A DNA stretch of 64,000 nt, taken from Xanthobacter autotrophicus. GTDB lineage: Bacteria; Pseudomonadota; Alphaproteobacteria; Rhizobiales; Xanthobacteraceae. The stretch's first letter is position 1, and each line of letters starts with the position of its first letter. The DNA is taken from NCBI RefSeq assembly GCF_005871085.1, contig NZ_VAUP01000031.1, positions 186,001 through 250,000 of the forward strand, given 5' to 3'. The notes below the pieces were generated by a model, which was not told the origin of the DNA, did not search any database, and was given only the letters and a program-made list of their open reading frames with translations. Made by a program: the position numbers and the translations under genes. Shown piece by piece: positions 19,951-30,687 of this stretch.

Positions 19951-21093
19951 TCAATTCCCCTGCGCGATCAGCGCGCGGGAGATGATGAGCCGCATGATCT
20001 CGTTGGTGCCTTCCAGGATCTGGTGGACCCGAAGGTCGCGCACGATCTTCTCCACCCCGTAATCGGCGAGATAGCCGTAGCCGCCGTGGAGCTGGAGCGC
20101 CTCGTTGGCGACATTGAACCCGGCGTCGGTGGCGAAGCGCTTGGCCATGGCGCAGAGCTTTGTCGCGTCCGGCGTCTTGGCGTCGAGGGCCGCCGCCGCG
20201 CGCCACAGGAAGGTGCGCGCCACCTCCAGCTCCGTGGCCATGTCGGCGAGGCGGAATTGCAGCGCCTGGAAGGCGTCGAGCCTTTGGCCGAACGCCTTGC
20301 GCTCGCGCATGTAGGCGAGCGTCTTGTCGAGGGCCGCCTGCGCCCCGCCGAGCGAGCAGGCGCCGATGTTCAGCCGCCCGCCGTCGAGGCCGGCCATGGC
20401 GATCTTGAAGCCGTCACCCTCGGCGCCGAGGCGGTTCGCAACCGGCACGCGCACGCCCTCGAAGATGACGGCGCGGGTGGGCTGCACGTTCCAGCCCATC
20501 TTCTTCTCGTTGGCGCCGAAGGAGAGGCCGGGGGTGCCCGCCTCGATCACCAGGGTGGAGATGCCCTTGGGGCCTTCCCCGCCGGTGCGCACCATCACCA
20601 CATAGATGTCGGAGGCCCCCGCCCCCGAGATGAACTGCTTCTGGCCATCGACCACATAGTAATCGCCGTCGCGCACCGCCTTGGTCTTCAGGGCGGCGGC
20701 GTCCGATCCCGCGCCCGGCTCGGTGAGGCAGTAGGAGGCGATATGTTCCATGGTCGTGAGGCGGGGCACCCACGAATTGCGCTGGTCGTCGTCGCCGAAG
20801 CGGTCGATCATCCAGGTGGCCATGTTGTGGATGGAGAGAAAGGCCGCCGTGCCGGGGCAGCCGGTGGCCAGCGCCTCGAAGATCAGCGCCGCGTCGAGGC
20901 GCGAGAGGCCGGAGCCGCCCACGTCGTCCTGCACATAGATGCCGCCCATGCCCAGCGCGGCGGCGGCGCGCAGGGTGTCCACCGGGAAGTGCTTCTTCTC
21001 GTCCCACTCCACGGCGAAAGGGGCGATCTCGGCGTTCGCGAAATCCCGCGCCATCTCGCGGATGGCGATCTGGTCTTCGGTGAGCGTGAACAT
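19951..21093 (-). CDS. Acyl-CoA dehydrogenase, isobutyryl-CoA dehydrogenase type
   Basis: A 380-residue FAD enzyme. [21 protein letters not shown] and [21 protein letters not shown] are the family signatures, and [16 protein letters not shown] holds the catalytic Glu region. The opening [18 protein letters not shown] and its company with mmsB/mmsA favour isobutyryl-CoA dehydrogenase (ACAD8-like), which makes methacrylyl-CoA from valine. The start ATG lies 1 nt after the vapC stop (TGACATG on the minus strand) with no separate strong ribosome site, so its translation is probably coupled to the toxin gene. Branched-chain substrate choice is inference. Confidence 0.9.
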   Translation of the reverse strand: MFTLTEDQIAIREMARDFANAEIAPFAVEWDEKKHFPVDTLRAAAALGMGGIYVQDDVGGSGLSRLDAALIFEALATGCPGTAAFLSIHNMATWMIDRFGDDDQRNSWVPRLTTMEHIASYCLTEPGAGSDAAALKTKAVRDGDYYVVDGQKQFISGAGASDIYVVMVRTGGEGPKGISTLVIEAGTPGLSFGANEKKMGWNVQPTRAVIFEGVRVPVANRLGAEGDGFKIAMAGLDGGRLNIGACSLGGAQAALDKTLAYMRERKAFGQRLDAFQALQFRLADMATELEVARTFLWRAAAALDAKTPDATKLCAMAKRFATDAGFNVANEALQLHGGYGYLADYGVEKIVRDLRVHQILEGTNEIMRLIISRALIAQGN

Positions 21094-21094
21094 G

Positions 21095-21520
21095 TCAGGG
21101 GCGCCAGTGATCGAGGGGGAGGATGTTCGGCAGGCCGCTTTCGCCCCTGATCTTCTGGACCAGTCGGCGATCGGCGGTCACGAGCGGGCAATCGGCAGCG
21201 TGGGCAAGGCTGAGATAGATGCAGTCGTAGATGGGGTGATCCAGCCGGAACGACAGCGCCACAGCTTCGGGAAGCAGCGGCTCAACCGGAAAGAGCCGCT
21301 CGAAGAACGCAGGCAGCTGGGCGCAGATGTTGATCGCCTCGGTCACCGTCACCCTTCCCGTCCGGCCCTTCTTCCACAGGGCGTTCGCGACTTCCGTCTG
21401 GATCAGAACCGGCGCCAGCAGGGTGGCGCCGGAAGCGGCAAGGGCTTCGGCCTGCGCCTCGTCGCCCTCATCGAAGAACCATTTCAGCGCGATAGAGGCA
21501 TCGACGATGAAGCGGCTCAC
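21095..21520 (-). CDS. vapC: PIN-domain toxin, VapC family
   Basis: A 141-residue PIN-domain ribonuclease, the toxin of a type II toxin-antitoxin pair. The four acidic positions expected for the active site are visible: Asp7 (FIVDAS), Glu43 (TEVANAL), Asp99 ([12 protein letters not shown]) and Asp117 (VTADRRL). Length is normal. It starts inside the last codons of the antitoxin (4-bp overlap) and ends 1 nt before the acyl-CoA dehydrogenase start. The RNA target is unknown. All catalytic residues are intact. Confidence 0.93.
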   Translation of the reverse strand: MSRFIVDASIALKWFFDEGDEAQAEALAASGATLLAPVLIQTEVANALWKKGRTGRVTVTEAINICAQLPAFFERLFPVEPLLPEAVALSFRLDHPIYDCIYLSLAHAADCPLVTADRRLVQKIRGESGLPNILPLDHWRP

Positions 21521-21741
21521 TTGCTGCCTTCGCGGATCTCATCGAGGGTCAAGGGGGGAGAGGGCTTGGTGCGTGAGCGGAAATACCGCGACACCGCCAC
21601 CCGCTCCTCCGGCGTGTAGGGCCGGTTCTTCTCCAGCAGGTTGCGGATTTCCTGCTCCAGCGAGATCCCGTTCCGCTTGGCTCGCTCCCGATAGACGTTG
21701 AGGGTCTCGTCGGGAATGTTGCGGATCAGCACCTGGGCCAT
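21517..21741 (-). CDS. vapB: Antitoxin of VapBC/FitAB type (ribbon-helix-helix)
   Basis: A 74-residue antitoxin. MAQVLIRNIPDETLNVYRER is a FitA-like ribbon-helix-helix DNA-binding start, and the acidic/Pro-rich C-terminus (RYFRSRTKPSPPLTLDEI) is the usual toxin-wrapping tail. AGGAGGGGG precedes the ATG. A perfect 14-bp inverted repeat lies 18 bp upstream of its start and is the expected operator for autoregulation by the VapBC complex. It overlaps vapC by 4 bp. Confidence 0.92.
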   Translation of the reverse strand: MAQVLIRNIPDETLNVYRERAKRNGISLEQEIRNLLEKNRPYTPEERVAVSRYFRSRTKPSPPLTLDEIREGSK

Positions 21742-21758
21742 GGCCCCCTCCTGCTCTC

Positions 21759-21790
21759 ATCTCGTGCTATCAAAAATGATAGCACGAGAT
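21759..21790. promoter_or_regulatory. Perfect 14-bp inverted repeat, probable VapBC operator
   Basis: Arms ATCTCGTGCTATCA (21759-21772) and TGATAGCACGAGAT (21777-21790) are exact reverse complements with an AAAA spacer. It lies between the mmsA stop (21826) and the vapB start (21741), where the antitoxin promoter must be. It could also act as a hairpin after mmsA. Confidence 0.88.
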
Positions 21791-21825
21791 TTCAAGTACA
21801 AGGGAGCGCCGGTCCAGTCGCTCCG

Positions 21826-23322
<1,497 letters not shown>

Positions 23323-23565
23323 GATGGGTTTTCCCTTGTGGTGCGTTTCCGAGGATCTGATGCTTTTGAGCGAGGGCACCACCTGGGCGGCACCCTTTGT
23401 TGGCCGGCACATTGCCCTATCTTTTTGTGCACAGCTACGGCAATCTCCGCACCATCGATGTGCGTCAATTCACACCTGCGGCACCGGTCCTGGACCGGTT
23501 CCCGGCGTTTTACCCAAGCGCCGCGCGGGCGTGTCCGAGCCGCCGGGATCACATGAGGGGGAGCC

Positions 23566-24486
23566 GTGCGCGCGGGGGATTTCGACTGGTCGGACCTCAC
23601 CTTCTTCCTCGCCGTGGCGCGGGCCGGGCGGCTGACGGCGGCCGCCGCGCGCCTCAAGGTGGAGCATTCCACCGTGAGCCGGCGCATCGGCGCGCTGGAG
23701 GAGGCGCTGGGGGCGAAGCTGTTCGACCGCCGGCCCCACGGCTACGGCCTCACCGCCGCCGGCGAGCGCCTGATGGCCGCCGCCGAGGGCATGGAGACCC
23801 TGGCGCTGGCGGCGCAGGGCGAGATCGGCGGGGCGGACCTGGGCGTCGCCGGCACCGTGCGCATCGGCGCGCCGGACGGCTTCGGCACCTTCTTCCTCGC
23901 CCCGCGCATCTCGGCGCTGGCCGACCTGCACCCGGAGCTGGACATCCAGCTCCTCGCCATGCCGCGCCTGTTCTCCTTGTCGAAGCGCGAGGCGGACATT
24001 GCCATCTCTTTGTCGCGGCCCAAGGAAGGGCGGCTCCATGCGCGCAAGCTCACCGACTACCGGCTGGGGCTCTATGCGTCGCGGGCCTATCTGGAGCGGC
24101 ACGGCCCCATCGAGAGCCGCGCCAGTCTCCAGCGCCATCCCTTCATCGGCTATGTGGATGACCTGATCTACGCGCCGGAGCTGGATTATGTGCCGCTGGT
24201 GGCCAAGGATATTCGCGTTCGGCTGAAGAGCTCGAGCCTCGTCGCCCAGCTCACCGCCACCCAGGCGGGGGCGGGGGTGTGCGTGCTGCCGTGCTTCATG
24301 GCGGACCTGTTCGCCGGTGATCTGCCCGATGCCCTGGTGCCCATTCTGCCCGGCGAGGTGGGATTGACGCGCACCTTCTGGCTGCTCACCCACACCGACA
24401 CCCGCGACCTCGCCCGCATCCGCGTGGCGGCGGATTTCATCGCCGGCGTGGTCCAGAAGGGCCGGAGCGTGCTGCTGCCGGGGTGA
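23566..24486 (+). CDS. LysR-family transcriptional regulator
   Basis: A 306-residue LTTR. The N-terminal winged helix DLTFFLAVARAGRLTAAAARLKVEHSTVSRRIGALEE is diagnostic, followed by an effector-binding domain (GTVRIGAPDGFGTFFLAPRIS; AGAGVCVLPCFMADLF). It starts with GTG at 23566 behind AGGGGGAG. It is divergent from mmsA with a 243-bp spacer containing TGTGCACA (23426-23433), so it is the best candidate regulator of the valine cluster. The inducer is unknown. Confidence 0.92.
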   Translation: MRAGDFDWSDLTFFLAVARAGRLTAAAARLKVEHSTVSRRIGALEEALGAKLFDRRPHGYGLTAAGERLMAAAEGMETLALAAQGEIGGADLGVAGTVRIGAPDGFGTFFLAPRISALADLHPELDIQLLAMPRLFSLSKREADIAISLSRPKEGRLHARKLTDYRLGLYASRAYLERHGPIESRASLQRHPFIGYVDDLIYAPELDYVPLVAKDIRVRLKSSSLVAQLTATQAGAGVCVLPCFMADLFAGDLPDALVPILPGEVGLTRTFWLLTHTDTRDLARIRVAADFIAGVVQKGRSVLLPG

Positions 24487-24525
24487 GGGATGGGGCGGCG
24501 TGCGCCGTGGCGTCCTCCCCATACC

Positions 24526-24554
24526 TTGACTGTCCGCCCCTATCCCCCTATACG
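24526..24554 (+). promoter_or_regulatory. Sigma-70-type promoter of rpmB
   Basis: TTGACT at 24526-24531, a 17-bp spacer and TATACG at 24549-24554. The match and spacing are close to the housekeeping consensus, and it leaves an ~85-nt leader ending at AAGAAGGAC before the rpmB ATG. Confidence 0.75.
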
Positions 24555-24646
24555 AGCCGCTTCCCGATAGAGCGGGTGAGTGCGGCAGGGTCGTCTGGCC
24601 CCGCTTCGCGTTCCCCGCTGAAGACCAGATAAGAAGGACTTCTGCC

Positions 24647-24952
24647 ATGTCCCGGCGGTGTGATCTGACCGGCAAGGGGGTTCTGAGCGGCCACACGGTG
24701 AGCCACTCGAACCACAAGACCAAGCGCCGGTTCCTCCCGAACCTGTGCAACGTCACCCTTGAGAGCGAGACGCTGAAGCGCACTATCCGCCTGCGGGTGA
24801 GCGCCAATGCTCTCAAGAGCGTGGATCATCGCGGTGGCCTCGACGCCTTCCTCAAGAAGGCTCGCGACGAGGAACTGTCCCCGCGCGCCCTCGAGTTCAA
24901 GCGCCTGATCGCCAAGGCTGCGACCGCCGAGGCGGAGACCGCCGCGGCCTGA
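24647..24952 (+). CDS. rpmB: 50S ribosomal protein L28
   Basis: A 101-residue ribosomal protein. [29 protein letters not shown] is the L28 start (C-x-x-T/G core), with [12 protein letters not shown] and [14 protein letters not shown] following. The alphaproteobacterial form has the C-terminal Ala/Glu-rich helix seen here ([11 protein letters not shown]). Preceded by a good promoter and AAGAAGGAC, and followed by a hairpin terminator, so it is a single-gene transcription unit. Confidence 0.98.
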   Translation: MSRRCDLTGKGVLSGHTVSHSNHKTKRRFLPNLCNVTLESETLKRTIRLRVSANALKSVDHRGGLDAFLKKARDEELSPRALEFKRLIAKAATAEAETAAA

Positions 24953-24988
24953 AGCCGACCTTCGGGCTTCGGCCCGGTTTGACGAATC

Positions 24989-25021
24989 AACCCGCGGGCG
25001 GCAATGCCTCCGCGGGTTTTC
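24989..25021 (+). terminator. Rho-independent terminator of rpmB
   Basis: AACCCGCGG and CCGCGGGTT form the stem around a ~13-nt loop, followed by TTTTC. It lies 36 bp after the rpmB stop. Confidence 0.85.
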
Positions 25022-25067
25022 GTCGTCTTGGGCGGGGCGTTTTGTTCCCGCCTTCGGTGGCCGAGCC

Positions 25068-25844
25068 TCAGGCCAGCTCGGCCACCGCGTCGGTCAGGCG
25101 CTCCAGGTCTTCCGGGCGGGACAGGCGGTGGTCGCCGTCCTTGATCAGGGAAAACACCACGTCATCCTCGGCAAGGCAGCTCACGAGGCGCATGGCGTGC
25201 TGCCATGGCACGTCCTCGTCATGCGCACCCTGGAGGATGCGCACCGGGCAGCCCACCGCGAACGGCGCGCCCAGCAGCAGGTGACGGCGGCCGTCCTCGA
25301 TGAGGGCGCGGGTGATCACATAGGGCGAGTCGGAATAGGCGGACGGCTTCTCGAAACGCCCCGTGCTCTCGATGGTCGCGCGCACCTCCGGCGGAAACCC
25401 CGCCCACATGAGGTCCTCGGTGAAGTCCGGCGCCGGGGCCACCAGAACCAGCCCCTTCAGGCGCCGGTCTCCCCTTTTGGCCAGCAGCCGCGCCAGAAGC
25501 AGCGCGATCCAGCCGCCCATGGACGAGCCGATCACCACCTGATCGCCTTGGGTCTTGTGGTCGAATACCGCCACCGCCTCCTCCAGCCAGCGGGAGATGG
25601 TGCCGTCCTCGAAGGCGCCGCCGGAGGTGCCGTGGCCGGAATAGTCGAAGCGCACGTTGGCGCGGCCATGGTCGGCGGCCCAGCGGGCGAGGTGTTCGGC
25701 CTTGGTGCCGGTCATGTCCGACTTGAAGCCGCCCAGCCAGAACAGGCCCGGCGTCGCTCCGGCCAAAGCGCGCATGGCGATGTCGCGGCCATCCACATCG
25801 AGCCGGGAGAAGTCTTCGTCGAGTGTCGTTTCACCGGGCGTCAT
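25068..25844 (-). CDS. Alpha/beta hydrolase
   Basis: A 258-residue alpha/beta-hydrolase-fold protein. The nucleophile elbow VVIGSSMGGWIALLLA supplies Ser; LFWLGGFKSDMTGTKAEHLA and FDYSGHGTSGG form the oxyanion side; HDEDVPWQHAMRL and KDGDHRLSRPEDL supply the likely Asp and His. The pattern resembles ABHD10-type esterases/depalmitoylases, but no substrate can be assigned. It starts 6 nt after the dapE stop, so the two genes form an operon, convergent with rpmB. Confidence 0.87.
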   Translation of the reverse strand: MTPGETTLDEDFSRLDVDGRDIAMRALAGATPGLFWLGGFKSDMTGTKAEHLARWAADHGRANVRFDYSGHGTSGGAFEDGTISRWLEEAVAVFDHKTQGDQVVIGSSMGGWIALLLARLLAKRGDRRLKGLVLVAPAPDFTEDLMWAGFPPEVRATIESTGRFEKPSAYSDSPYVITRALIEDGRRHLLLGAPFAVGCPVRILQGAHDEDVPWQHAMRLVSCLAEDDVVFSLIKDGDHRLSRPEDLERLTDAVAELA

Positions 25845-25850
25845 GGGAAC

Positions 25851-27071
25851 TCACGCGAAGGTTGCGAAATAGCGGGCGATGATGCGGCCATAGATGGCGG
25901 TGAGGGCTTGGATGTCCGCCACCGGCGTCGCCTCGTCCACCTTGTGCATGGTGCGGCCCACGAGGCCGAATTCCACCACCGGGCAGATGTCCTTGATGAA
26001 GCGCGCATCCGAGGTGCCGCCCGAGGTGGAGGGCACGGGCCGTCGCCCGGTCACCTCCTCCACCGCGCCGGCGACCAGCTCCGTGAACGGGCCGGGGGCG
26101 GTGAGGAAGCTCTGGCTCGCCCCGGTCTGGAATTCGAGGTCATAGGTGAGGCCGGCGCCATCGATGCGGCGGATGATCTCGGACTTCAGCGTCGCCAGCG
26201 AGAAGTGGTCGTTGAAGCGCACGTTGAAGCGGGCGGTGGCCTGCGCCGGGATCAGGTTGAACACCGGATTGCCCACGTCCACCGAGACAACTTCGAGGTT
26301 GGACGGCGGGAAGAAGTCCGAGCCGTGGTCGAGGGGCGCGGCGGTCAGCTCGCCGATGAGCTTCAGGAGGCGAGGAATGGGATTGTCGGCGAGGTGCGGA
26401 TAGGCCACGTGCCCCTGCACCCCCTTCACCGTGAGGACGCCGGAGAGGCTGCCGCGCCGGCCCACCTTGAAGGCATCGCCCAGGGCGTCGGGATTGGTGG
26501 GCTCGCCCAGCAGGCAATGATCGATGGTCTCGCCTTTCTCCTTCAGCCAGTCCACCACCTTCACCGTGCCGTCCAGCGCCGGGCCCTCCTCGTCGCCGGT
26601 GATGAGGAAGGAGAGGCTGCCGCGCTCCGGCCGGCCGAAGGCGAGCGCGGCGGCGAGGAAGGCGGCCACCGCCCCCTTCATGTCCACCGCCCCGCGCCCG
26701 TGGAGCACGCCATCCTCAACCGTGCCTGCAAAGGGGCCGTGGGCCCATTGGGCGGCATCGCCCTCGGGAACCACATCCACATGGCCGGCGAAGCACAGGT
26801 TGGGACCGGTTTCGCCGATGCGGGCGTAAAGGTTGGGAATGGGCACGCCGCCGGTTTCAAACGTCAGGCGCTCCACCCGGTATCCGGCGGCCTCCAGGCG
26901 CTGGGCCACCAGCTCCAGCGCGTGGGCCGCGTGCGGCGTCACCGAAGGCGCGCGGATCAGCTCGGCGGCCAGCGCGACGGGATCGGAGGCGGCAGCCAAG
27001 GGGGTGCCTTCGGGCGTGGCAATGGAGGCGGAAGGTGCAGTCTGGGGCTTGACGGGAGCGGCGCCGGTCAT
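25851..27071 (-). CDS. dapE: Succinyl-diaminopimelate desuccinylase
   Basis: A 406-residue M20 metallopeptidase making LL-diaminopimelate. [13 protein letters not shown] and [17 protein letters not shown] carry metal ligands (His, Asp); [14 protein letters not shown] has the catalytic Glu pair; [12 protein letters not shown] is the dimerisation domain start; [13 protein letters not shown] and [16 protein letters not shown] close the site. The first ~30 residues ([14 protein letters not shown]) are a non-conserved extension, so a start nearer APSV is not excluded. Upstream in-frame sequence beyond 27071 overlaps the divergent mscS start and is rejected. Confidence 0.95.
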   Translation of the reverse strand: MTGAAPVKPQTAPSASIATPEGTPLAAASDPVALAAELIRAPSVTPHAAHALELVAQRLEAAGYRVERLTFETGGVPIPNLYARIGETGPNLCFAGHVDVVPEGDAAQWAHGPFAGTVEDGVLHGRGAVDMKGAVAAFLAAALAFGRPERGSLSFLITGDEEGPALDGTVKVVDWLKEKGETIDHCLLGEPTNPDALGDAFKVGRRGSLSGVLTVKGVQGHVAYPHLADNPIPRLLKLIGELTAAPLDHGSDFFPPSNLEVVSVDVGNPVFNLIPAQATARFNVRFNDHFSLATLKSEIIRRIDGAGLTYDLEFQTGASQSFLTAPGPFTELVAGAVEEVTGRRPVPSTSGGTSDARFIKDICPVVEFGLVGRTMHKVDEATPVADIQALTAIYGRIIARYFATFA

Positions 27072-27242
27072 CACGAGAGTCTCTCTGCCTCCGGTTGCGG
27101 CCGGAGCATGCGAAAAGGCGAAAACGGGACGATCTTTATACCGGTTTTCGCGATTTCGAAGCCCTGCCGCGCCGCCTTTCTCTCCCATCCGCCACGAACA
27201 TGCCGCCTTCAGGCGACAGGAACGCCGCCGCGGAGGTCTGAT

Positions 27243-29858
27243 ATGCATGTAACGAAGCCCGCGGCCGTTCTGGTCGCGCTCTTCCTGTCGATGGTTGTGT
27301 CGATGGTCCCCCTGGCCCCGGCTGGGGCGCAGACGGCGCAGGGGCAGGCCGCCCCGCACCAGAGCGTGCCCGCTGCGGGCGCGCCGGCTGCGCCTGCCGC
27401 CGGAACGCCCGCCGCTGGAACCCCTCCTGCCGCCGGAGCCCCGCCCGCCGCCGCACCTGCTGCCGCCGCGCCCGAAGCGGCCAAGCCGGTGGTGCTGCCG
27501 CCCGATCCGATGATCACCTCCGCCCGCGAGAAGCTGGAGGCGGCGCGCGCCACCCTGGATGCCCTCGACGCCACCCTGGCGCTGGAGGGCCTGCGTCCCA
27601 ACGATCTCGACGAGGTGCGCCAGCGGCTCGACCCCGCCCGCCGCGACCTTGCGGCGGTGAGCGACCAGATTGCGCCCCGCGTCACTGACGCCGAGAGCCG
27701 GCTCAGCGGCCTCGGCGCCAAGCCGGCCGACGGCGCCACGGAAGATCCGGCGGTGGCCGCCGATCGCGAGCGCCTGCAAAAGATCAGCTCCGACCTCGGC
27801 GCGGTGCTGAAGCAGAACCGGGCGCTGCTGCTGCGCGCCGACCAGATCTCAGACCGCATCAGTACCCGCCGCCGGGCGCTGTTCACCGGCCAGCTGTTCG
27901 AGCGCTCGGACTCCATCCTCGATCCGGATCTTTGGGGTAATGCGCTGTCCTCGGTGTCGTCCGAGTGGCGGGCGGTCCATTATTTCGTCAACGACTGGTC
28001 GTCCTTCGCGCAGCGCCGCCAGGGCTCCCTCGCCCTGCTGGGCATCGTTGTGGGCGGCTTCGGCATCGGCGCCGCGGTGGTCCTGGGTGGACGCCTGCTG
28101 CGCCGCCGGCTGCGCACCCCGCCCCCCGGCCCGGGAGAGAGCTTCACCCGCCTGCGCTCCGCCCGCGAGGCGCTGAAGGTCCTCGTTCTCAACGCCTGCG
28201 TGGCACCCGCCGCCACCATGGCGGCCCTCGCCTTCCTGGGCGGGTTCGACGTGGTGCCGCCGCGCGCCTCGGACCTGCTGCACGGGCTGGTGGTGGCGGT
28301 CTTCATCAAGGCCATCGGCAATGCGGTGGCGCGCGCGCTGCTCGCCCCCGACGAGCCGTGGCGCCGTCTGCCGCCTTTGTCCGACGCCGCGGCGGCGCTC
28401 GCCTTCCGCTATTTCTCGTTCGCGGTGTGGACGCTGGCCATCGCGGCCTTCCTCAACGCCATGCACAAGGTGCTGTTCGCCCCCGTGGGCCTGACGGTGC
28501 TGACCAGCGCGCTCCTCGCCCTGTTCATCGCCGGCTTCATCGCCCGCTTCCTCGTGGGGGTGGCCCGCTCGGAGGATGGCGGTATCGAGGCCGAGGGCGA
28601 GGCCTCTCCGGCGGAGCAGGCGGCGGCCGCGTCCGGCAGTCGCCCGCAATGGCTGCGCCTCGTCATCTGGATGTCGGTGATCCTGCTCATCGGCGCCCTG
28701 GTGGGGGGCTATGTGAGCTTCGCCGCCTTCGTCGCGGCTCGCATGGTAGTGGCCGCTGCGGTGCTGGGCGGGCTTTACCTGCTCTACGCCCTCATCGATT
28801 CCTTCTTCGGGGAAGGGCTTTCGGCCGAGACGCCGCGCGCCCGCCACATGTCCAAGGCCCTCGGCCTCCAGCCCACCAGCCTGGAGCTGATCGGGGTGGT
28901 GCTGTCCGGCCTGCTGAAGCTGCTCTTGTTCGTGGTGGCCGCCTTCCTCATCGCCGGCAGCTGGGGCACCTCCACCGCCGACGTGATGGACACGGTGGAG
29001 CGCGCCTCCTTCGGCGTGCGCATCGGCTCCGCCACCATCACCCTGTGGAGCGTATTCTACGCGGTGCTGCTGCTGCTGGTGAGCCTGGTGGCCGCCCGCG
29101 CCTTCCAGCGCTGGGTCTCCACCGCCCTGTTGCCGCGCTCGGGGCTGGAGCCGTCGCTGCAATCCTCCATCGCCACCATCGTCAGCTATGTGGGCACCAT
29201 CATCGCGATCATGATCGCCATGAGCGAGGTGGGGCTGAACCTTGAGAACATCGCACTGGTGGCCGGCGCGCTCTCGGTGGGTATCGGTTTCGGCCTCCAG
29301 GCCATCGTGTCGAACTTCGTGTCGGGCCTGATCCTGCTCGCGGAGCGGCCGATCCGGGTGGGTGACACCATCAACGTGAAGGGCGAGGAAGGCTATGTGC
29401 GGCGCATCTCGGTGCGCTCCACCGAGATCGAGACCTTCGAGCGCGCCACGGTGATCGTGCCCAACTCCGACCTCATCACCGGCATGGTGAAGAACTGGAC
29501 GCACTCCAACACCACCGGCCGCATCATCGTGGCGGTGAACGTGTCCTATGACTGCGACGCGGAGGAGGTGCGCGACATCCTCGTCGGCTGCGCCTGCGAC
29601 CATCCGCAGGTGCTGCAGACGCCGCCGCCACGGGTGTTCCTCACCAAGTTTGCCGATGCGGGCATGGCCTTCGAGCTGCGCTGCGTGGTGGCGAACGTGG
29701 ACTACGGCCTGACGGTGAAGAGCGACCTGCATTTCCAGGTGCTCGCGCGCTTCCGCAAGGCCGGCATCGGCATGGCGATCCAGCCCTGGGCCTCGCTGTC
29801 GCGCGCCCCCGTGGACATGGTGCCGCCGCCGCCCGCGCCGCCCGATCCGCTCCAGTGA
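27243..29858 (+). CDS. Large MscS-family mechanosensitive channel with DUF3772-like periplasmic region
   Basis: An 871-residue inner-membrane channel expected to release solutes on osmotic downshock. A signal peptide ([19 protein letters not shown]) is followed by an Ala/Pro-rich stretch, a helical periplasmic region ([21 protein letters not shown]3772-like), about ten membrane segments, and the MscS core [32 protein letters not shown] (split by pore helices) with beta domain [14 protein letters not shown]. This is the MscK/MscM-like size class, much larger than E. coli MscS (286). GGAGG precedes the ATG at 27243. Divergent from dapE. Confidence 0.93.
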   Translation: MHVTKPAAVLVALFLSMVVSMVPLAPAGAQTAQGQAAPHQSVPAAGAPAAPAAGTPAAGTPPAAGAPPAAAPAAAAPEAAKPVVLPPDPMITSAREKLEAARATLDALDATLALEGLRPNDLDEVRQRLDPARRDLAAVSDQIAPRVTDAESRLSGLGAKPADGATEDPAVAADRERLQKISSDLGAVLKQNRALLLRADQISDRISTRRRALFTGQLFERSDSILDPDLWGNALSSVSSEWRAVHYFVNDWSSFAQRRQGSLALLGIVVGGFGIGAAVVLGGRLLRRRLRTPPPGPGESFTRLRSAREALKVLVLNACVAPAATMAALAFLGGFDVVPPRASDLLHGLVVAVFIKAIGNAVARALLAPDEPWRRLPPLSDAAAALAFRYFSFAVWTLAIAAFLNAMHKVLFAPVGLTVLTSALLALFIAGFIARFLVGVARSEDGGIEAEGEASPAEQAAAASGSRPQWLRLVIWMSVILLIGALVGGYVSFAAFVAARMVVAAAVLGGLYLLYALIDSFFGEGLSAETPRARHMSKALGLQPTSLELIGVVLSGLLKLLLFVVAAFLIAGSWGTSTADVMDTVERASFGVRIGSATITLWSVFYAVLLLLVSLVAARAFQRWVSTALLPRSGLEPSLQSSIATIVSYVGTIIAIMIAMSEVGLNLENIALVAGALSVGIGFGLQAIVSNFVSGLILLAERPIRVGDTINVKGEEGYVRRISVRSTEIETFERATVIVPNSDLITGMVKNWTHSNTTGRIIVAVNVSYDCDAEEVRDILVGCACDHPQVLQTPPPRVFLTKFADAGMAFELRCVVANVDYGLTVKSDLHFQVLARFRKAGIGMAIQPWASLSRAPVDMVPPPPAPPDPLQ

Positions 29859-30025
29859 GGCGCCGGCGGCGGGCGCCAGTGCCGCCCGCTAACGCTTCCT
29901 CAACCCCGAGGGCGCACAAGGCTGGCGGTCCCCCGCGCGCAGGATCCGCCGAGATGGCGGGCTCCGGGCGAGGCGGGCGGGATGTCCAAGGGGCGAGGAG
30001 CCCCCGAACCAGCTGGAAGAGAGAA

Positions 30026-30568
30026 ATGCGCGACCCGATCCTCCGCCGTCCCCTTCTCGCCGGTGCCGGGCTCGCTCTGCTGCTGACACTCGGCGCCTGC
30101 GGCACCACCGATACCCAGCTCGACAGCCAGCCGGCCTTCTACATCAACCTCGCCAAGACCGGGAAGCCGGTGGATGCGGCCGCGGCCGCATCCATCATCT
30201 CCGACTATCGGGTCGGGCGCGGGCTGAGCCCGGTGACCATCGACGACCAGCTCAACAAGATCGCTCAGGACCAGGCCAACGCCATGGCGCGGGCCGACAA
30301 CCTCTCCCACGAGGTGGGCGGGCGCAATTTCATGACCCGCATGAAGGCTTCAGGGTACAACGCCTCCAAGGCGGTGGAGAATGTGGGCGCGGGCTATCAC
30401 ACCCTCGCTGAAGCCTTCTCCGGCTGGCGCGATTCCCCATCCCACAACAAGAACATGCTGGAGCCGGGGGTGAGCCGCATGGGCATCGCCACGGCCAATG
30501 CGCCCAATTCCAAGTACAAGGTCTATTGGGCGCTGGTGCTGGCCGAGCCGGACAAGAGCGCGCGGTGA
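30026..30568 (+). CDS. CAP/SCP-domain lipoprotein
   Basis: A 180-residue exported protein. The N-terminus RRPLLAGAGLALLLTLGACG is a lipoprotein signal with Cys at the lipobox. The mature part is a bacterial CAP domain: LNKIAQDQANAMARADNLSHEVGG, VENVGAGYHTLAEAFSGWRDS and SHNKNMLEPGVSRMGIA. Such proteins are secreted or surface-attached with unknown activity. GGAAGAGAG precedes the ATG. It follows the MscS gene by 167 bp in the same direction. Confidence 0.9.
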   Translation: MRDPILRRPLLAGAGLALLLTLGACGTTDTQLDSQPAFYINLAKTGKPVDAAAAASIISDYRVGRGLSPVTIDDQLNKIAQDQANAMARADNLSHEVGGRNFMTRMKASGYNASKAVENVGAGYHTLAEAFSGWRDSPSHNKNMLEPGVSRMGIATANAPNSKYKVYWALVLAEPDKSAR

Positions 30569-30687
30569 CCTGAAGTTCTCGGCCCGGGCCGGCGCATCCG
30601 GGGCCGGCAAAAGACCCCTTGCACCTCGCAGGCGCGAAGCTGTAGCGTGCGCCGCAACATTGCGGGGGCAGAAGGGTCGGCCGGGTT

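Noticed and set aside
25128-29858. A 1576-codon open frame on the plus strand
   Set aside because: Only its 3' part (from 27243) is the MscS gene. The upstream ~700 codons are antisense to dapE and the hydrolase, His/Gly/Arg-rich, and typical of chance open frames in GC-rich DNA.
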